Assembly (NCBI GenBank): GCA_039807445.1
Contig: JBDHRG010000021.1
Span: forward strand, 1-31,242
Direction of reading: 5' to 3'
DNA length: 31,242 nucleotides
DNA from: JBDHRG01 sp039807445
GTDB lineage: Bacteria; Pseudomonadota; Gammaproteobacteria; Competibacterales; Competibacteraceae
The notes beneath the pieces are model-generated. The model was given only the letters and a program-made list of their open reading frames with translations, had not been told where the DNA came from and did not search any database. Position 1 is the stretch's first letter. Every line of letters starts with the position of its first letter. The position numbers and the translations under genes were made by a program. Below are positions 18,219 through 26,039 of this stretch, in pieces.

Positions 18219-19550
18219 GTGGACCAAACTCTGACCCCGACCGTCATTCCCCGCGCCGAGCATTGCATCTCCCGCTCCAAGATCAGCCCCAACGCGCTCA
18301 AGGTCATGTACCGCCTGCGCGCGGCCGGCTTCCGCGCCTGTCTGGTGGGGGGGGGCGTGCGCGACCTGCTGCTCGGGCGCGAGCCCAAGGACTTCGACAT
18401 CGGGACCGATGCACACCCCGAAGAGGTGTACCGGCTGTTCCGCAACTGCCGGCTGATCGGGCGGCGTTTTCGTCTGGCGCACGTGCAGTTTGGCGACGAG
18501 ATCATCGAAGTCGCCACTTTCCGCGCACAGACCCCCGACGACGAAGAGAGTGAAGCCCGGGGCGTGCTGACCGACGACGAGGGGCGTATCCTGCGCGATA
18601 ACGTCTACGGCACGATCGAAGACGACGCCTTCCGCCGCGACTTCACGATCAATGCGCTGTACTACGATGTCGAAACCTTCGCCGTGCTCGACTACGTCGG
18701 CGGCATGGCCGACCTCGAAGCCGGGGTGATCCGGCTGATCGGCGACCCCGAGCAGCGCTACCGCGAAGACCCGGTGCGCATGCTGCGCGCGATCCGCTTC
18801 GCCGCCAAACTGGGCTTGCGCATCCACGCCGAGACCGAGGCGCCGATCCACGCCTTCGGCCATCTGCTGCGCGACATCTCGCCGGCGCGGCTGTTCGACG
18901 AAGTGCTGAAGCTGTTCCTCGCCGGGCACGCGGTGCAGACCTTCGAGCTGTTGCGCCTGCACGGGCTGTTCCGCCATCTGTTTCCGGCCACCGAGCGCTG
19001 CCTGCGCCGCGAGAGCGGCGGTTTCCCGCGCACGCTGCTGACGCGCGCGCTGGACAGCACCGATCGGCGCATCGCCGTGGACAAACCGGTGACCCCGGCC
19101 TTCCTGTATGCGGCGCTGCTGTGGGAGCCGGTGCGCGCCCGGGCCGCCTGCCTGGTCGGCGCGTCGAGCGAGAGCGACGCGATCCAGCAGGCTGCCGACG
19201 AAGTGATCGCGGCGCAGCTGCGCCACACCGCGCTGCCGCGGCGTTTCAGCCTGCCGATGCGCGAGATCTGGGCGCTGCAGCCGCGTTTCGAGGAGCGCAT
19301 CGGCAAGCGCCCGCTGCGGCTCCTGAACCACCCGCGCTTGCGTGCCGCCTACGACTTCCTGCTGTTGCGCGCCGAGGCCGGCGAAGACGTGCAGGAGATC
19401 GCCCAGTGGTGGACGCGCTTCATCGCGCTCGAGGAGGGCGACCGCGAAGTCGAACTGGTGCCCGAAGCCGCGCCCAAGGACGGCAAGCGCCGCCGCCGGC
19501 CGCGGCGCGGCGGCAAGGGCCGCAGCGGCACAGCCGCTCCGCAGGACTGA
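18219..19550 (+). CDS. pcnB: Poly(A) polymerase I
   Basis: PcnB adds poly(A) tails to RNA 3' ends and so speeds decay. The 443-residue protein carries the nucleotidyltransferase signature LVGGGVRDLLLG followed by the metal-binding Asp pair in KDFDIGT. The NCRLIGRRFRLAHVQFG and RRDFTINALYYDV segments are typical of PcnB; tRNA CCA-adding enzymes of the same superfamily differ here. The C-terminal tail (about residues 415-443) is strongly basic (GKRRRRPRRGGKGR), as in E. coli PcnB, and probably binds RNA. The GTG start at 18219 gives the expected N-terminus before ISRSKISPNALKVMYRL. folK follows after two bases, a conserved pair. Confidence 0.95.
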   Translation: MDQTLTPTVIPRAEHCISRSKISPNALKVMYRLRAAGFRACLVGGGVRDLLLGREPKDFDIGTDAHPEEVYRLFRNCRLIGRRFRLAHVQFGDEIIEVATFRAQTPDDEESEARGVLTDDEGRILRDNVYGTIEDDAFRRDFTINALYYDVETFAVLDYVGGMADLEAGVIRLIGDPEQRYREDPVRMLRAIRFAAKLGLRIHAETEAPIHAFGHLLRDISPARLFDEVLKLFLAGHAVQTFELLRLHGLFRHLFPATERCLRRESGGFPRTLLTRALDSTDRRIAVDKPVTPAFLYAALLWEPVRARAACLVGASSESDAIQQAADEVIAAQLRHTALPRRFSLPMREIWALQPRFEERIGKRPLRLLNHPRLRAAYDFLLLRAEAGEDVQEIAQWWTRFIALEEGDREVELVPEAAPKDGKRRRRPRRGGKGRSGTAAPQD

Positions 19551-19552
19551 GC

Positions 19553-20044
19553 ATGGCGCAGCGCCCGGTTCGTGCCTTCATCGCGCTCGGCGCCAATCTC
19601 GGCGATCCGTACGCACAGGTGCTCGCCGCCTTCGAGGCGATCGCCGTGCTGCCGGCGACGCGCCTGCTCGGGCGCTCGCCGCTGTACCGCAGCGATCCGG
19701 TAGGCCCGCCGGGCCAGCCCGACTATGTCAACGCGGTGGCGATGGTCGAAACCCGGCTGTCGGCCGATGCGCTGCTCGAGGCGCTGCAGGCGGTTGAAGC
19801 GGCGCACGGGCGTACGCGCCAACTGCGCTGGGGGCCGCGCACACTGGATCTGGACCTGCTGGTGTACGGCGACGAGGTGCGCGACGATCCGCGCCTGACG
19901 CTGCCGCATCCGAGGCTGCCCGAACGGGCGTTCGTCCTGTATCCTCTGGCCGATCTCGATCCGGATCTCCACGTAGCCGGCTTCGGGTTTCTATCGGATC
20001 TCATCAGTAAATGCCCTTATACGGGGCTCGAGCGCATGGGGTAG
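19553..20044 (+). CDS. folK: 2-amino-4-hydroxy-6-hydroxymethyldihydropteridine pyrophosphokinase
   Basis: FolK transfers pyrophosphate from ATP to 6-hydroxymethyl-7,8-dihydropterin before condensation with p-aminobenzoate. The 163-residue protein has FIALGANLGDP near residues 9-19, the PGQPDYVNAV segment and the signature RWGPRTLDLDLLVYGD, with the Asp pair that binds Mg2+. The ATG comes two bases after the pcnB stop, so translation is probably coupled. With folE2 elsewhere in the window, two steps of folate synthesis are present. Confidence 0.97.
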   Translation: MAQRPVRAFIALGANLGDPYAQVLAAFEAIAVLPATRLLGRSPLYRSDPVGPPGQPDYVNAVAMVETRLSADALLEALQAVEAAHGRTRQLRWGPRTLDLDLLVYGDEVRDDPRLTLPHPRLPERAFVLYPLADLDPDLHVAGFGFLSDLISKCPYTGLERMG

Positions 20045-20049
20045 GTGCG

Positions 20050-20229
20050 ATGTCCGATCAGCTGCAAGCGCGGCGCTGCACCCTGGGGCGGGTCGACGAC
20101 TGGGCCAGCGACTTTCTGTGCCGACAGGAGCCAAGCATCGTGCCGGTGGCGGTGCAGCAGGCACCGACGCACTCCCGTTCCGCCGCCGAGCCGCACGGCG
20201 ACGCGGCGGCTCCGCAGCCCGCCCAATGA
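20050..20229 (+). CDS. Doubtful 59-residue frame between folK and panB
   Basis: An ATG six bases after folK opens a 59-codon frame (MSDQLQARRCTLGRVDDW at the start, Ala/Pro-rich at the end) that stops ten bases before panB. In several related genomes, as I recall, a deoxynucleoside kinase gene sits here, but this frame shows no P-loop and is not its remnant. No family is recognised, and the tail looks like ordinary G+C-rich read-through. It could be a small protein or a leader; the 195-base gap may simply be untranslated. Confidence 0.2.
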   Translation: MSDQLQARRCTLGRVDDWASDFLCRQEPSIVPVAVQQAPTHSRSAAEPHGDAAAPQPAQ

Positions 20230-20239
20230 GCCGAAACGC

Positions 20240-21058
20240 ATGTACTCAGGTCAGCTCCGGACCAAGCCGGTCACCGTTTCCACGTTGCGCAAGATGAAGG
20301 CCGATGGCGACAAGATCGCCATGCTGACGGCTTACGATGCCAGTTTCGCCGCGGCGATGGAGCGCGCCGGGATCGACGTGGTCCTGGTCGGCGATTCGCT
20401 CGGCAACGTCGTGCAGGGGCGTGACACTACCATCCCGGTCACGCTCGACGAGATGGTCTACCACACGCGCATGGTCACGCGCGGTTGCCGCTTGCCGCTG
20501 GTGGTCGCCGACCTGCCGTTCCTGAGCTATACGACGCCCGAACTGGCGCTGCGCTCGGCGGCGCGGCTGATGCAGGAAGGCCAGGCGCAGATGGTCAAGC
20601 TCGAGGGCGGCGAAGAGGTGCTCGGCACGGTGCGCCGTCTGGGCCGCTTCGGCGTGCCGGTATGCGCGCACCTCGGACTGCTGCCGCAATCGGTGCACAA
20701 GGCCGGCGGCTACAAGGTGGCCGGTCGCGAAGCGGCGGCGGCACAGCAGATGGTCGAGGATGCGCTCGCGCTGCAGGAGGCCGGTGCCGATCTGCTGGTG
20801 CTCGAGTGCGTACCGAGCGCGTTGGCGGCGCGGCTGACGCGCGAGCTCGCCATCCCGACGATCGGCATCGGTGCCGGTGCCGATTGCGATGGCCAGGTGC
20901 TGGTGTGCTACGACATGCTCGACCTGACCACCGGACACCGGCCCAGGTTCTCGAAGGACTTCATGCAAGGCCAGGCCGGCGGCGTCAAGGGTGCGCTCGA
21001 AGCCTACGTGCGCGAAGTCAAGAACGGCACCTTCCCCGGGCCCGAGCACGCTTTCTGA
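20240..21058 (+). CDS. panB: 3-methyl-2-oxobutanoate hydroxymethyltransferase
   Basis: PanB adds a hydroxymethyl group from methylene-tetrahydrofolate to 2-oxoisovalerate, giving ketopantoate for pantothenate and coenzyme A. The 272-residue protein has the usual length. The opening VTVSTLRKMKADGDKIAMLTAYD, the VGDSLGNVVQG motif with its Mg2+-binding Asp, KLEGGEE, and HLGLLPQSVHKAGGYKV are all typical. IGIGAGADCDGQVLV lies near residues 211-225. The ATG at 20240 is placed by family alignment of the N-terminus; upstream frame extension to 20045 looks non-coding. panC follows 92 bases on. Confidence 0.97.
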   Translation: MYSGQLRTKPVTVSTLRKMKADGDKIAMLTAYDASFAAAMERAGIDVVLVGDSLGNVVQGRDTTIPVTLDEMVYHTRMVTRGCRLPLVVADLPFLSYTTPELALRSAARLMQEGQAQMVKLEGGEEVLGTVRRLGRFGVPVCAHLGLLPQSVHKAGGYKVAGREAAAAQQMVEDALALQEAGADLLVLECVPSALAARLTRELAIPTIGIGAGADCDGQVLVCYDMLDLTTGHRPRFSKDFMQGQAGGVKGALEAYVREVKNGTFPGPEHAF

Positions 21059-21150
21059 GAAATGGGGGGTGGGGAATGAGGGAGAAGGCAGGCCCATCCT
21101 GTCCAGTCCCCCATTCCTCATTGCTCATCACTCATCATCCGGAGAGAGCG
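21059..21150. repeat. panB-panC gap with inverted and heptamer repeats
   Basis: The gap holds AATGGGGGG and GGAATGAGG on the left and CCCCCATT and CCTCATT on the right, so AATGAGG (21075-21081) can pair with CCTCATT (21116-21122), or GGAATG with CATTCC. This is followed by three tandem heptamers CTCATTG, CTCATCA, CTCATCA (21117-21137) just before the panC ribosome-binding site GGAGAGAG. No T tract follows, so a terminator is unlikely; an attenuating leader hairpin or a dispersed intergenic repeat are both possible. Confidence 0.4.
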
Positions 21151-22005
21151 ATGGACATCATTCATGAAATCGCCGAACTGCGTGGCCGCGTCCGTGCCTG
21201 GCGGGCGAGTGGCGAGCGCATCGCGCTGGTGCCGACCATGGGCAACCTGCATGCCGGCCACGTGCGCCTGGCCGAACGTGCACGCGAGATCGCGCCGCGC
21301 GTGGTCGTCAGCATCTTCGTCAACCCGATGCAGTTCGGCCTGGGCGAAGACTTCGGCAGCTACCCGCGCACGCTCGAGGCCGATGCCGCGAAGCTCGCTG
21401 CGGTCGGCGTCGGCGCGGTGTTCGCGCCCGCGGTCGCCGAACTCTACCCGCGCGGGCTCACAGGCATGACCCAGGTGTCGGTGCCCGGCATTACCGAGCC
21501 GCTGTGCGGCGCCTCGCGCCCGGGGCACTTCACCGGCGTGGCGACCGTGGTCACCAAGCTGTTCAACCTGGTGCAGCCCGACGTCGCGCTGTTCGGCGAG
21601 AAGGACTGGCAGCAGCTGCTGGTGATCCGTCGCTTCGTCGAAGATCTGGATCTCCCGGTCGAGGTCATCGGTGTCCCTACCGTGCGCGAAGCCGATGGGC
21701 TGGCGATGAGTTCGCGCAACGGCTACCTGACGGTCGAGGAGCGCATGCTGGCACCGATGCTGCACGGGCTGCTCGAGTCGGCCGCCGAGCGCCTCGAGCA
21801 AGGCGAGCGCGACTACGCGGCGCTCGAGCGCGCTGCGCTCGAGACGCTCACCGATGCCGGCTTTGTGCCCGATTACTTCCGCATCTTGCGTGCCAACGAC
21901 CTCGCCGAGCCCGGTTCGGACGAGCGCACGCTGCGTCTGTTCGTCGCCGCGAGGCTCGGTCGCGCGCGGCTGATCGACAACCTGGGCGTCGAACTCGGCG
22001 GCTAG
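21151..22005 (+). CDS. panC: Pantothenate synthetase
   Basis: PanC joins pantoate and beta-alanine through a pantoyl-adenylate. The 284-residue protein has the ATP-binding PTMGNLHAGH (residues 28-37, the HIGH-like motif), FVNPMQFGLGEDF, the Q-rich pantoate site and LFGEKDWQQLLVIRR, and the KMSKS-equivalent AMSSRNGYLT. The ATG at 21151 has GGAGAGAG seven bases upstream. It completes the panBC pair and ends just before a decayed insertion. Confidence 0.97.
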   Translation: MDIIHEIAELRGRVRAWRASGERIALVPTMGNLHAGHVRLAERAREIAPRVVVSIFVNPMQFGLGEDFGSYPRTLEADAAKLAAVGVGAVFAPAVAELYPRGLTGMTQVSVPGITEPLCGASRPGHFTGVATVVTKLFNLVQPDVALFGEKDWQQLLVIRRFVEDLDLPVEVIGVPTVREADGLAMSSRNGYLTVEERMLAPMLHGLLESAAERLEQGERDYAALERAALETLTDAGFVPDYFRILRANDLAEPGSDERTLRLFVAARLGRARLIDNLGVELGG

Positions 22006-22059
22006 CCCCGCCCGCACGGGCGGACCTGGACCCGGCTCGGAACCAGCCCTTGCGCTGCT

Positions 22060-22313
22060 CAAGGCCGTGCGCACCAGTCAGGGGACTATCGCGCCGACAA
22101 CTACGAAGACGGTGCCGCCTATGTCACCCTGGCCGACGAGTCGGCCGCGCGGCCGCGGCGTGTTGTATCTCGAAGGCGCCGACGGCAAACCGCGCGTGTC
22201 GCGCGCGGCTGTCGAGGCCATCCTGAGCGGCTCCAAGGCGCCCAGAGTCCGCAAGCCGGCCGGCCCTGATGCGCCGATGCCCTGGACGCGACGATCGCAG
22301 CCAGGAGACGCTG
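22060..22313 (+). pseudogene. Possible remnant of a small element gene
   Basis: Two frames together look coding: DYRADNYEDGAAYVTLADESAA in one frame up to about 22150, then GVLYLEGADGKPRVSRAAV onward in another, running to the integrase start. A single indel near 22150 would join them. I recognise no family; a small excisionase or DNA-binding gene commonly precedes such an integrase, but nothing here proves that. The stretch 22006-22059 shows no feature. Confidence 0.3.
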
Positions 22314-23372
22314 ATGGGGCGTCCCCGCAAGCGCGACGCGCATCTGCTGCCCTACGTGCGGCTCAAGCACGGCGCCTACTGGTACATCAAGATCGTGCCG
22401 AACGTACGGTTCGGATCGACCTTGCCGGAAGCCATGGCGCGGTACTACGAGATCGTCGACGCGCCGACAGTCGCCAGTACGATGGGCTCGGTATTCGACC
22501 GCTACGGGCTCGATGTGCTGCCGCGAAAGGGGCCGGAGACGCAGCGCAAGTACCGCGCCAGCCTGGTGCTGCTGCGTGCGTTCTTCGGTCCGATGGCGCC
22601 CGCCGATGTGCGCCCGCGCCACGTCTACTAGTACCTCGATACGCGCGGTGCGGATGCACCGGTGGCTGCGAACCGCGACGTGGCCACGCTCAGCGACGTG
22701 TTCGCGCATGCGATGCGCTGGGGAGCCGTCGACATCAATCCATGCATCGGCGTCCATCGGCACAGCGAGCGGCCACGCGATCGCGCAGTATCCGATGCCG
22801 AGCTGGCCACCTGGTGCGCGCACGCCTCGCCGATGATTCGTGGATACACGGTGCTCAAGCACTTGACCGGCATGCACCAGCAAGACCTGCTGGCGCTGAC
22901 GGACCAGCAGATCACGGCCAGCGGCATCGCGTACGGCGTGCTCAAGTCGGCCCGCCGCGACCGCAGCGGACGGCAAGCGTCACCCAGGCGCATGCTGATC
23001 GAATGAACCGATGAACTTCGCCAGGCCGTTGAATGGGTGATCGTGCAGCGGGGCGATGCCAAGCCTGAGCCGCTGTTTCGCACGCGGACCGGCACGCCGT
23101 ATACAGGCTCAGGGTTCAGGGCGATCTGGCAACGCTACATGCGTTCGGCGATCCGCGACGGCGTGCTGCGCGAGCGCTTCGCCGACCACGACATCCGCGC
23201 GAAATCCGCCACCGACGCCGTCGCCCAGGGACTCGATGCGACGCGTCTGCTCGGTCACAGCGATCCGCAGGTGACGCACCGTCACTACCTGCGCGGCGCG
23301 GCCGTGGTCCGCCCGATCACGCGAGGCGCCGATCACGATCCATCATCGACGGCAGGAGAAACCGAGACCTGA
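22314..23372 (+). pseudogene. Phage-type tyrosine integrase with two nonsense codons
   Basis: The ATG at 22314 follows an AGGAGA site and opens MGRPRKRDAHLLPYVRLKHGAYW. The frame holds for 352 codons except for TAG at codon 106 (22629-22631, after RPRHVY) and TGA at codon 231 (23004-23006, after RMLIE). The catalytic end is readable: HDIRAKS supplies the His and Arg, LLGHSDPQVTHRHYLRG the second His and the Tyr. The Arg I position reads TGMHQQD (codon 188), where relatives usually have Arg. All three differences fit single transitions (CAG to TAG, TGG to TGA, CGC to CAC). It lies 84 bases from the 3' end of tRNA-Phe, a typical integration target, so this is a dead remnant. Confidence 0.85.
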
Positions 23373-23413
23373 AACAGCCCGCTGTGCCTTGCGTTTTGGA
23401 CAGCGGACTGTTT
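23371..23413. terminator. Imperfect inverted repeat between integrase remnant and tRNA-Phe
   Basis: GAAACAG-CC-CGCTGT and ACAGCG-GA-CTGTTTC form a 13-bp stem broken by one internal mismatch pair, with a 14-base loop. Short T runs at either outer end make it a possible bidirectional terminator, serving the integrase remnant on the plus strand or tRNA-Phe on the minus strand. Confidence 0.45.
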
Positions 23414-23455
23414 CTTGGACGCCAGCAGCGTCGATATGCTGCAAATTATTGATTC

Positions 23456-23531
23456 TGGTGGCCGGGGACGGAATCGAACCGCCGACACGGTGATTTTCAG
23501 TCACCTGCTCTACCAACTGAGCTACCCGGCC
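23456..23531 (-). tRNA. tRNA-Phe (anticodon GAA)
   Basis: The minus strand gives a 76-base cloverleaf with encoded CCA: acceptor GGCCGGG / CCCGGCC with discriminator A, D arm GCTCAGTTGGTAGAGC, anticodon arm GGTGA-CTGAAAA-TCACC (anticodon GAA) and T arm around GGTTCGATTCC. The gene is intact. The integrase remnant lies off its 3' end, as expected if the element used this tRNA. Confidence 0.97.
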
Positions 23532-23567
23532 TTATCTTGTTTGCCACCGTTGCCGGCGACGGGGCGT

Positions 23568-23596
23568 ATTGAACGTGATCGCAAGCGCGCCGTCAA
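23568..23596 (-). promoter_or_regulatory. Promoter of tRNA-Phe
   Basis: On the minus strand TTGACG (23596-23591), a 17-base spacer and TTCAAT (23573-23568) match a sigma-70 promoter at nine or so of twelve positions. The -10 box ends 36 bases before the tRNA 5' end. Confidence 0.55.
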
Positions 23597-23706
23597 CACC
23601 TAGCCAACCTCCTTGTCCGTATTACGCGTGCCAAGAATACATCAACCAAGCTGCTCGCGTGCGGCAAGCGACCCCCTTGCGATTCCGGCTGCTCGACCGT
23701 GCCGAT

Positions 23707-23741
23707 CGCCGATGCGGTGACGTTCAGTCACTGCATCGGCG
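23707..23741. repeat. Strong hairpin before yggX 3' end
   Basis: CGCCGATGCGGTGA and TCACTGCATCGGCG form a 14-bp stem with one wobble pair and a seven-base loop CGTTCAG. No T run follows on the minus strand, where it would serve yggX. The inner part GGTGACGTTCAGTCAC matches the tRNA-Phe anticodon arm region (23489-23504) at 14 of 16 bases. Confidence 0.5.
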
Positions 23742-23746
23742 GCGTC

Positions 23747-24019
23747 TCAGGCCGAGGGCGGCACGAAGCCTTCGGGGGCGGTCGAGCCTGCGCCGAAGAA
23801 GAACTTCTCCATCTCTTCCTCGAGGAACTTGCGCGCCTTGGGTTCGATCGGCGTCAGGCGGTACTCGTTGATCAGCATGGTCTGGTGCTTCAGCCACTGC
23901 TGCCAGGCCTGCTTGGAAACGTTCTCGTAGATGCGCTTGCCGAGTTCGCCCGGGTACGGGGCGAAGTCCAGCCCCTCGGCTTCTTGCCCCAGCTTCACGC
24001 AGTGCACCATACGCGCCAT
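23747..24019 (-). CDS. yggX: Probable Fe(2+)-trafficking protein YggX
   Basis: YggX is a small cytosolic protein that protects iron-sulfur enzymes from oxidative damage and may supply Fe(II). The 90-residue protein shows nearly the full family signature: VHCVKLGQEAEGLDF with its conserved Cys, PYPGELGKRIYENVSK, AWQQWLKHQTMLINEYRL and an EKFFFG end, then a short extra tail. The ATG at 24019 follows TGAGGTG; Met4 is an alternative. It lies 22 bases downstream of mutY on the same strand, the well-known mutY-yggX pairing, which fits because MutY carries an iron-sulfur cluster. Confidence 0.97.
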   Translation of the reverse strand: MARMVHCVKLGQEAEGLDFAPYPGELGKRIYENVSKQAWQQWLKHQTMLINEYRLTPIEPKARKFLEEEMEKFFFGAGSTAPEGFVPPSA

Positions 24020-24041
24020 CACGATCACCTCAGAAGGATCT

Positions 24042-25082
24042 TCACAGCAAAGACAACAGTTTCTGCACCGGCGCGGCGAGGCCGCGCACATCGGGCGCGG
24101 CGACGTTATACCAGACGCGCTCGTCGTCCATCACGCCGGCCGCATCGCGGGCCTCGGCGCGCAGCGGCGTGATGTCGAGGTGGAAGTGGCTGAAGGTGTG
24201 GCGCAGCGGCGCCCAGCGCTCGATGCGCCCGAGCGCGAGCCCGAGCCACGCACGCGCCCAGGCCGGCACGTCGGTACCCGGCACGCACTCGGGCAGCGAC
24301 CACAGCCCGCCCCAGATCCCGACCGGCGGTCGGCGCTCGAGCAGCACCCGCCCCGTGCCGTCGACCGCGAGCAGCATCCAGGCTTCGCGCACCGGCAGTG
24401 TCTTGCGCGGCCTGGGCGGTGGCAATTCGTGCTGGCGTCCCTCGGCCCGCGCGACGCAGTCCTCGGCGACCGGGCAGGCGCGGCAGCCGGGTTTGGTGCG
24501 GGTGCAGACCATCGCACCGAGATCCATCATCGCCTGGTTGTAGGGGCCGGTGCGCTCGGCGGGAACGCGCGCCTCGGCGATGCGCCAAAGTTGCGCCAGC
24601 ACCGCAGCCTCCCCCGGCCAGCCCTCGACGCCGGCATGGCGCGCGAACACGCGTTTGACGTTGCCGTCGAGGATCGGGTGAGATTGGTCGCGCGCCAAGG
24701 ACAGGATCGCCGCGGCGGTCGAGCGGCCGATGCCGGGCAGCGCCTGCACCGCCGCGAGCGTCTCGGGAAAAACGCCGCCGTGCACATCGCGGACCAGCCG
24801 CGCCGCGCGGTGCAGATTGCGCGCGCGGGCGTAGTAGCCGAGCCCCGACCACAGATGCAGGACCTCGTCTTCGGCGGCCTCGGCCAGCGCGAGCACATCG
24901 GGGAAACGCGCGGTGAAACGCTCGAAGTACGGGATCACGGTCGCGACCTGGGTCTGCTGCAGCATGATTTCCGAAACCCAGACGCGGTACGGTGAAGCCT
25001 CGCACTGCCAAGGCAAGTCCTTGCGGCCGTGGGCGTCGTACCACGCGAGCACGCGCGCGGCGAAGGCGGGGGGAACACGCAT
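24042..25082 (-). CDS. mutY: Adenine DNA glycosylase MutY
   Basis: MutY removes adenine mispaired with 8-oxoguanine. The 346-residue protein has EIMLQQTQV with catalytic E38, the helix-hairpin-helix LPGIGRSTAAAIL (115-127), D139 in HPILDGNVKRV, and four cluster ligands C193, C200, C203 and C209 in the C-X6-C-X2-C-X5-C pattern. A C-terminal NUDIX-like domain (about 230-346, LLERRPPVGIWGGLWSLPE) recognises 8-oxoguanine. The ATG at 25082 directly abuts the ATG of the divergent SDR gene in CATATG; a longer start at 25124 is possible. Neither has a strong ribosome-binding site. yggX follows on the same strand. Confidence 0.96.
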   Translation of the reverse strand: MRVPPAFAARVLAWYDAHGRKDLPWQCEASPYRVWVSEIMLQQTQVATVIPYFERFTARFPDVLALAEAAEDEVLHLWSGLGYYARARNLHRAARLVRDVHGGVFPETLAAVQALPGIGRSTAAAILSLARDQSHPILDGNVKRVFARHAGVEGWPGEAAVLAQLWRIAEARVPAERTGPYNQAMMDLGAMVCTRTKPGCRACPVAEDCVARAEGRQHELPPPRPRKTLPVREAWMLLAVDGTGRVLLERRPPVGIWGGLWSLPECVPGTDVPAWARAWLGLALGRIERWAPLRHTFSHFHLDITPLRAEARDAAGVMDDERVWYNVAAPDVRGLAAPVQKLLSLL

Positions 25083-25964
25083 ATGGCTACGAACGAACAG
25101 GGCATGGTCACGGCCACAGAGCATAAGCGATCGGCGCGGATCCTGATCGCCGGCTGCGGCGACATCGGCACGCGCCTCGGGCTGCGGCTCGCCGCCGCCG
25201 GCGACGAAGTCTTCGGCTTGCGGCGCGATCCCGCGCGCCTGCCGCCGGCGATCCGTCCGCTGGCAGCCGACCTGGCGAGCGGCACTGGGCTCGAGGCACT
25301 GCCCGGACGGCTCGACGCCGTGGTCTACGCCGCTGCGGCCGACGGGCCCGGCGAAGCGGCGTACCGCGCCGCCTATCTCGACGGGCTCGCGACGCTGCTC
25401 GCGCGGCTGCACCGAGCCGGTATGCCGCGGCGGCTGGTGTTCGTCTCCAGCACCGCGGTGCATGCACAAGACGACGGTGCCTGGGTCGACGAAACCAGCC
25501 CGGCCGCGCCGGCCACGCCGAGCGCACGCTGCCTGCGCGAGACCGAACGGCTGGCGCTGGCGGCGCCGTGCGAAGCCGTGGTCGTGCGCCCCGGCGGCAT
25601 CTACGGCCCGGGACGCACGCGGCTGATCGAGCAGGTCCGTCGCGGCGCGCCGTGCACGCCGGGCGCCTGGAGCAACCGCATCCACGCCGAAGACCTCGCC
25701 CGCGCGCTCGCGCACCTGCTGGCGCTGCCGGCGCCCGAGCTGCTGTACCTCGCGGTCGACGACGCGCCGGTCGAGCTGTGCGAAGTGCTCGACTGGATCG
25801 CCGACCAGCTCGGCCTGCCGCACCCGCCGCGCGACCCCGGCACGGGCGGCGGACACGGCAGCAACAAGCGCTGCTCGAACGCCCGGCTGAAGGCCAGCGG
25901 CTTCCGCTTCGAATACCCGAGCTATCGCGAGGGGTACGCGGATATGCTTAAATCCGCGCGCTAA
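25083..25964 (+). CDS. SDR-family NAD(P)-binding protein, YeeZ-like
   Basis: The 293-residue protein has a Rossmann fold opening ARILIAGCGDIGTRLGLRLAAAGDEV, with the GxGxxG-type motif near residues 24-29. VFVSSTAVHAQDDGAW holds the SDR Ser region, and VVRPGGIYGPGR is typical of extended SDR epimerases and YeeZ-like proteins. The classical YxxxK is absent or altered (positions around SARCLRETE), so it may bind nucleotide without dehydrogenase activity. The substrate is unknown. GGGGGG stands about seven bases before the ATG, inside mutY. A downstream start at 25104 is possible. Confidence 0.82.
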   Translation: MATNEQGMVTATEHKRSARILIAGCGDIGTRLGLRLAAAGDEVFGLRRDPARLPPAIRPLAADLASGTGLEALPGRLDAVVYAAAADGPGEAAYRAAYLDGLATLLARLHRAGMPRRLVFVSSTAVHAQDDGAWVDETSPAAPATPSARCLRETERLALAAPCEAVVVRPGGIYGPGRTRLIEQVRRGAPCTPGAWSNRIHAEDLARALAHLLALPAPELLYLAVDDAPVELCEVLDWIADQLGLPHPPRDPGTGGGHGSNKRCSNARLKASGFRFEYPSYREGYADMLKSAR

Positions 25965-26039
25965 GCTGCCAATACTAGAAGAGGCAGCGCCGCGGCCGAT
26001 CGCGGCACACTTTCCAGACTTCCAGGACGACGACCGACG

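Noticed and set aside
22067..23014. Plus-strand 315-codon frame overlapping the integrase remnant
   Set aside because: Beyond the first 80 codons it is an out-of-frame reading of the integrase; only the first part may be a gene remnant.
23415..23603. Plus-strand frame with GRGRNRTADTVIFSHLLYQLSYPA-like sequence
   Set aside because: It is the antisense translation of tRNA-Phe, a common false annotation; no ribosome-binding site or family support.
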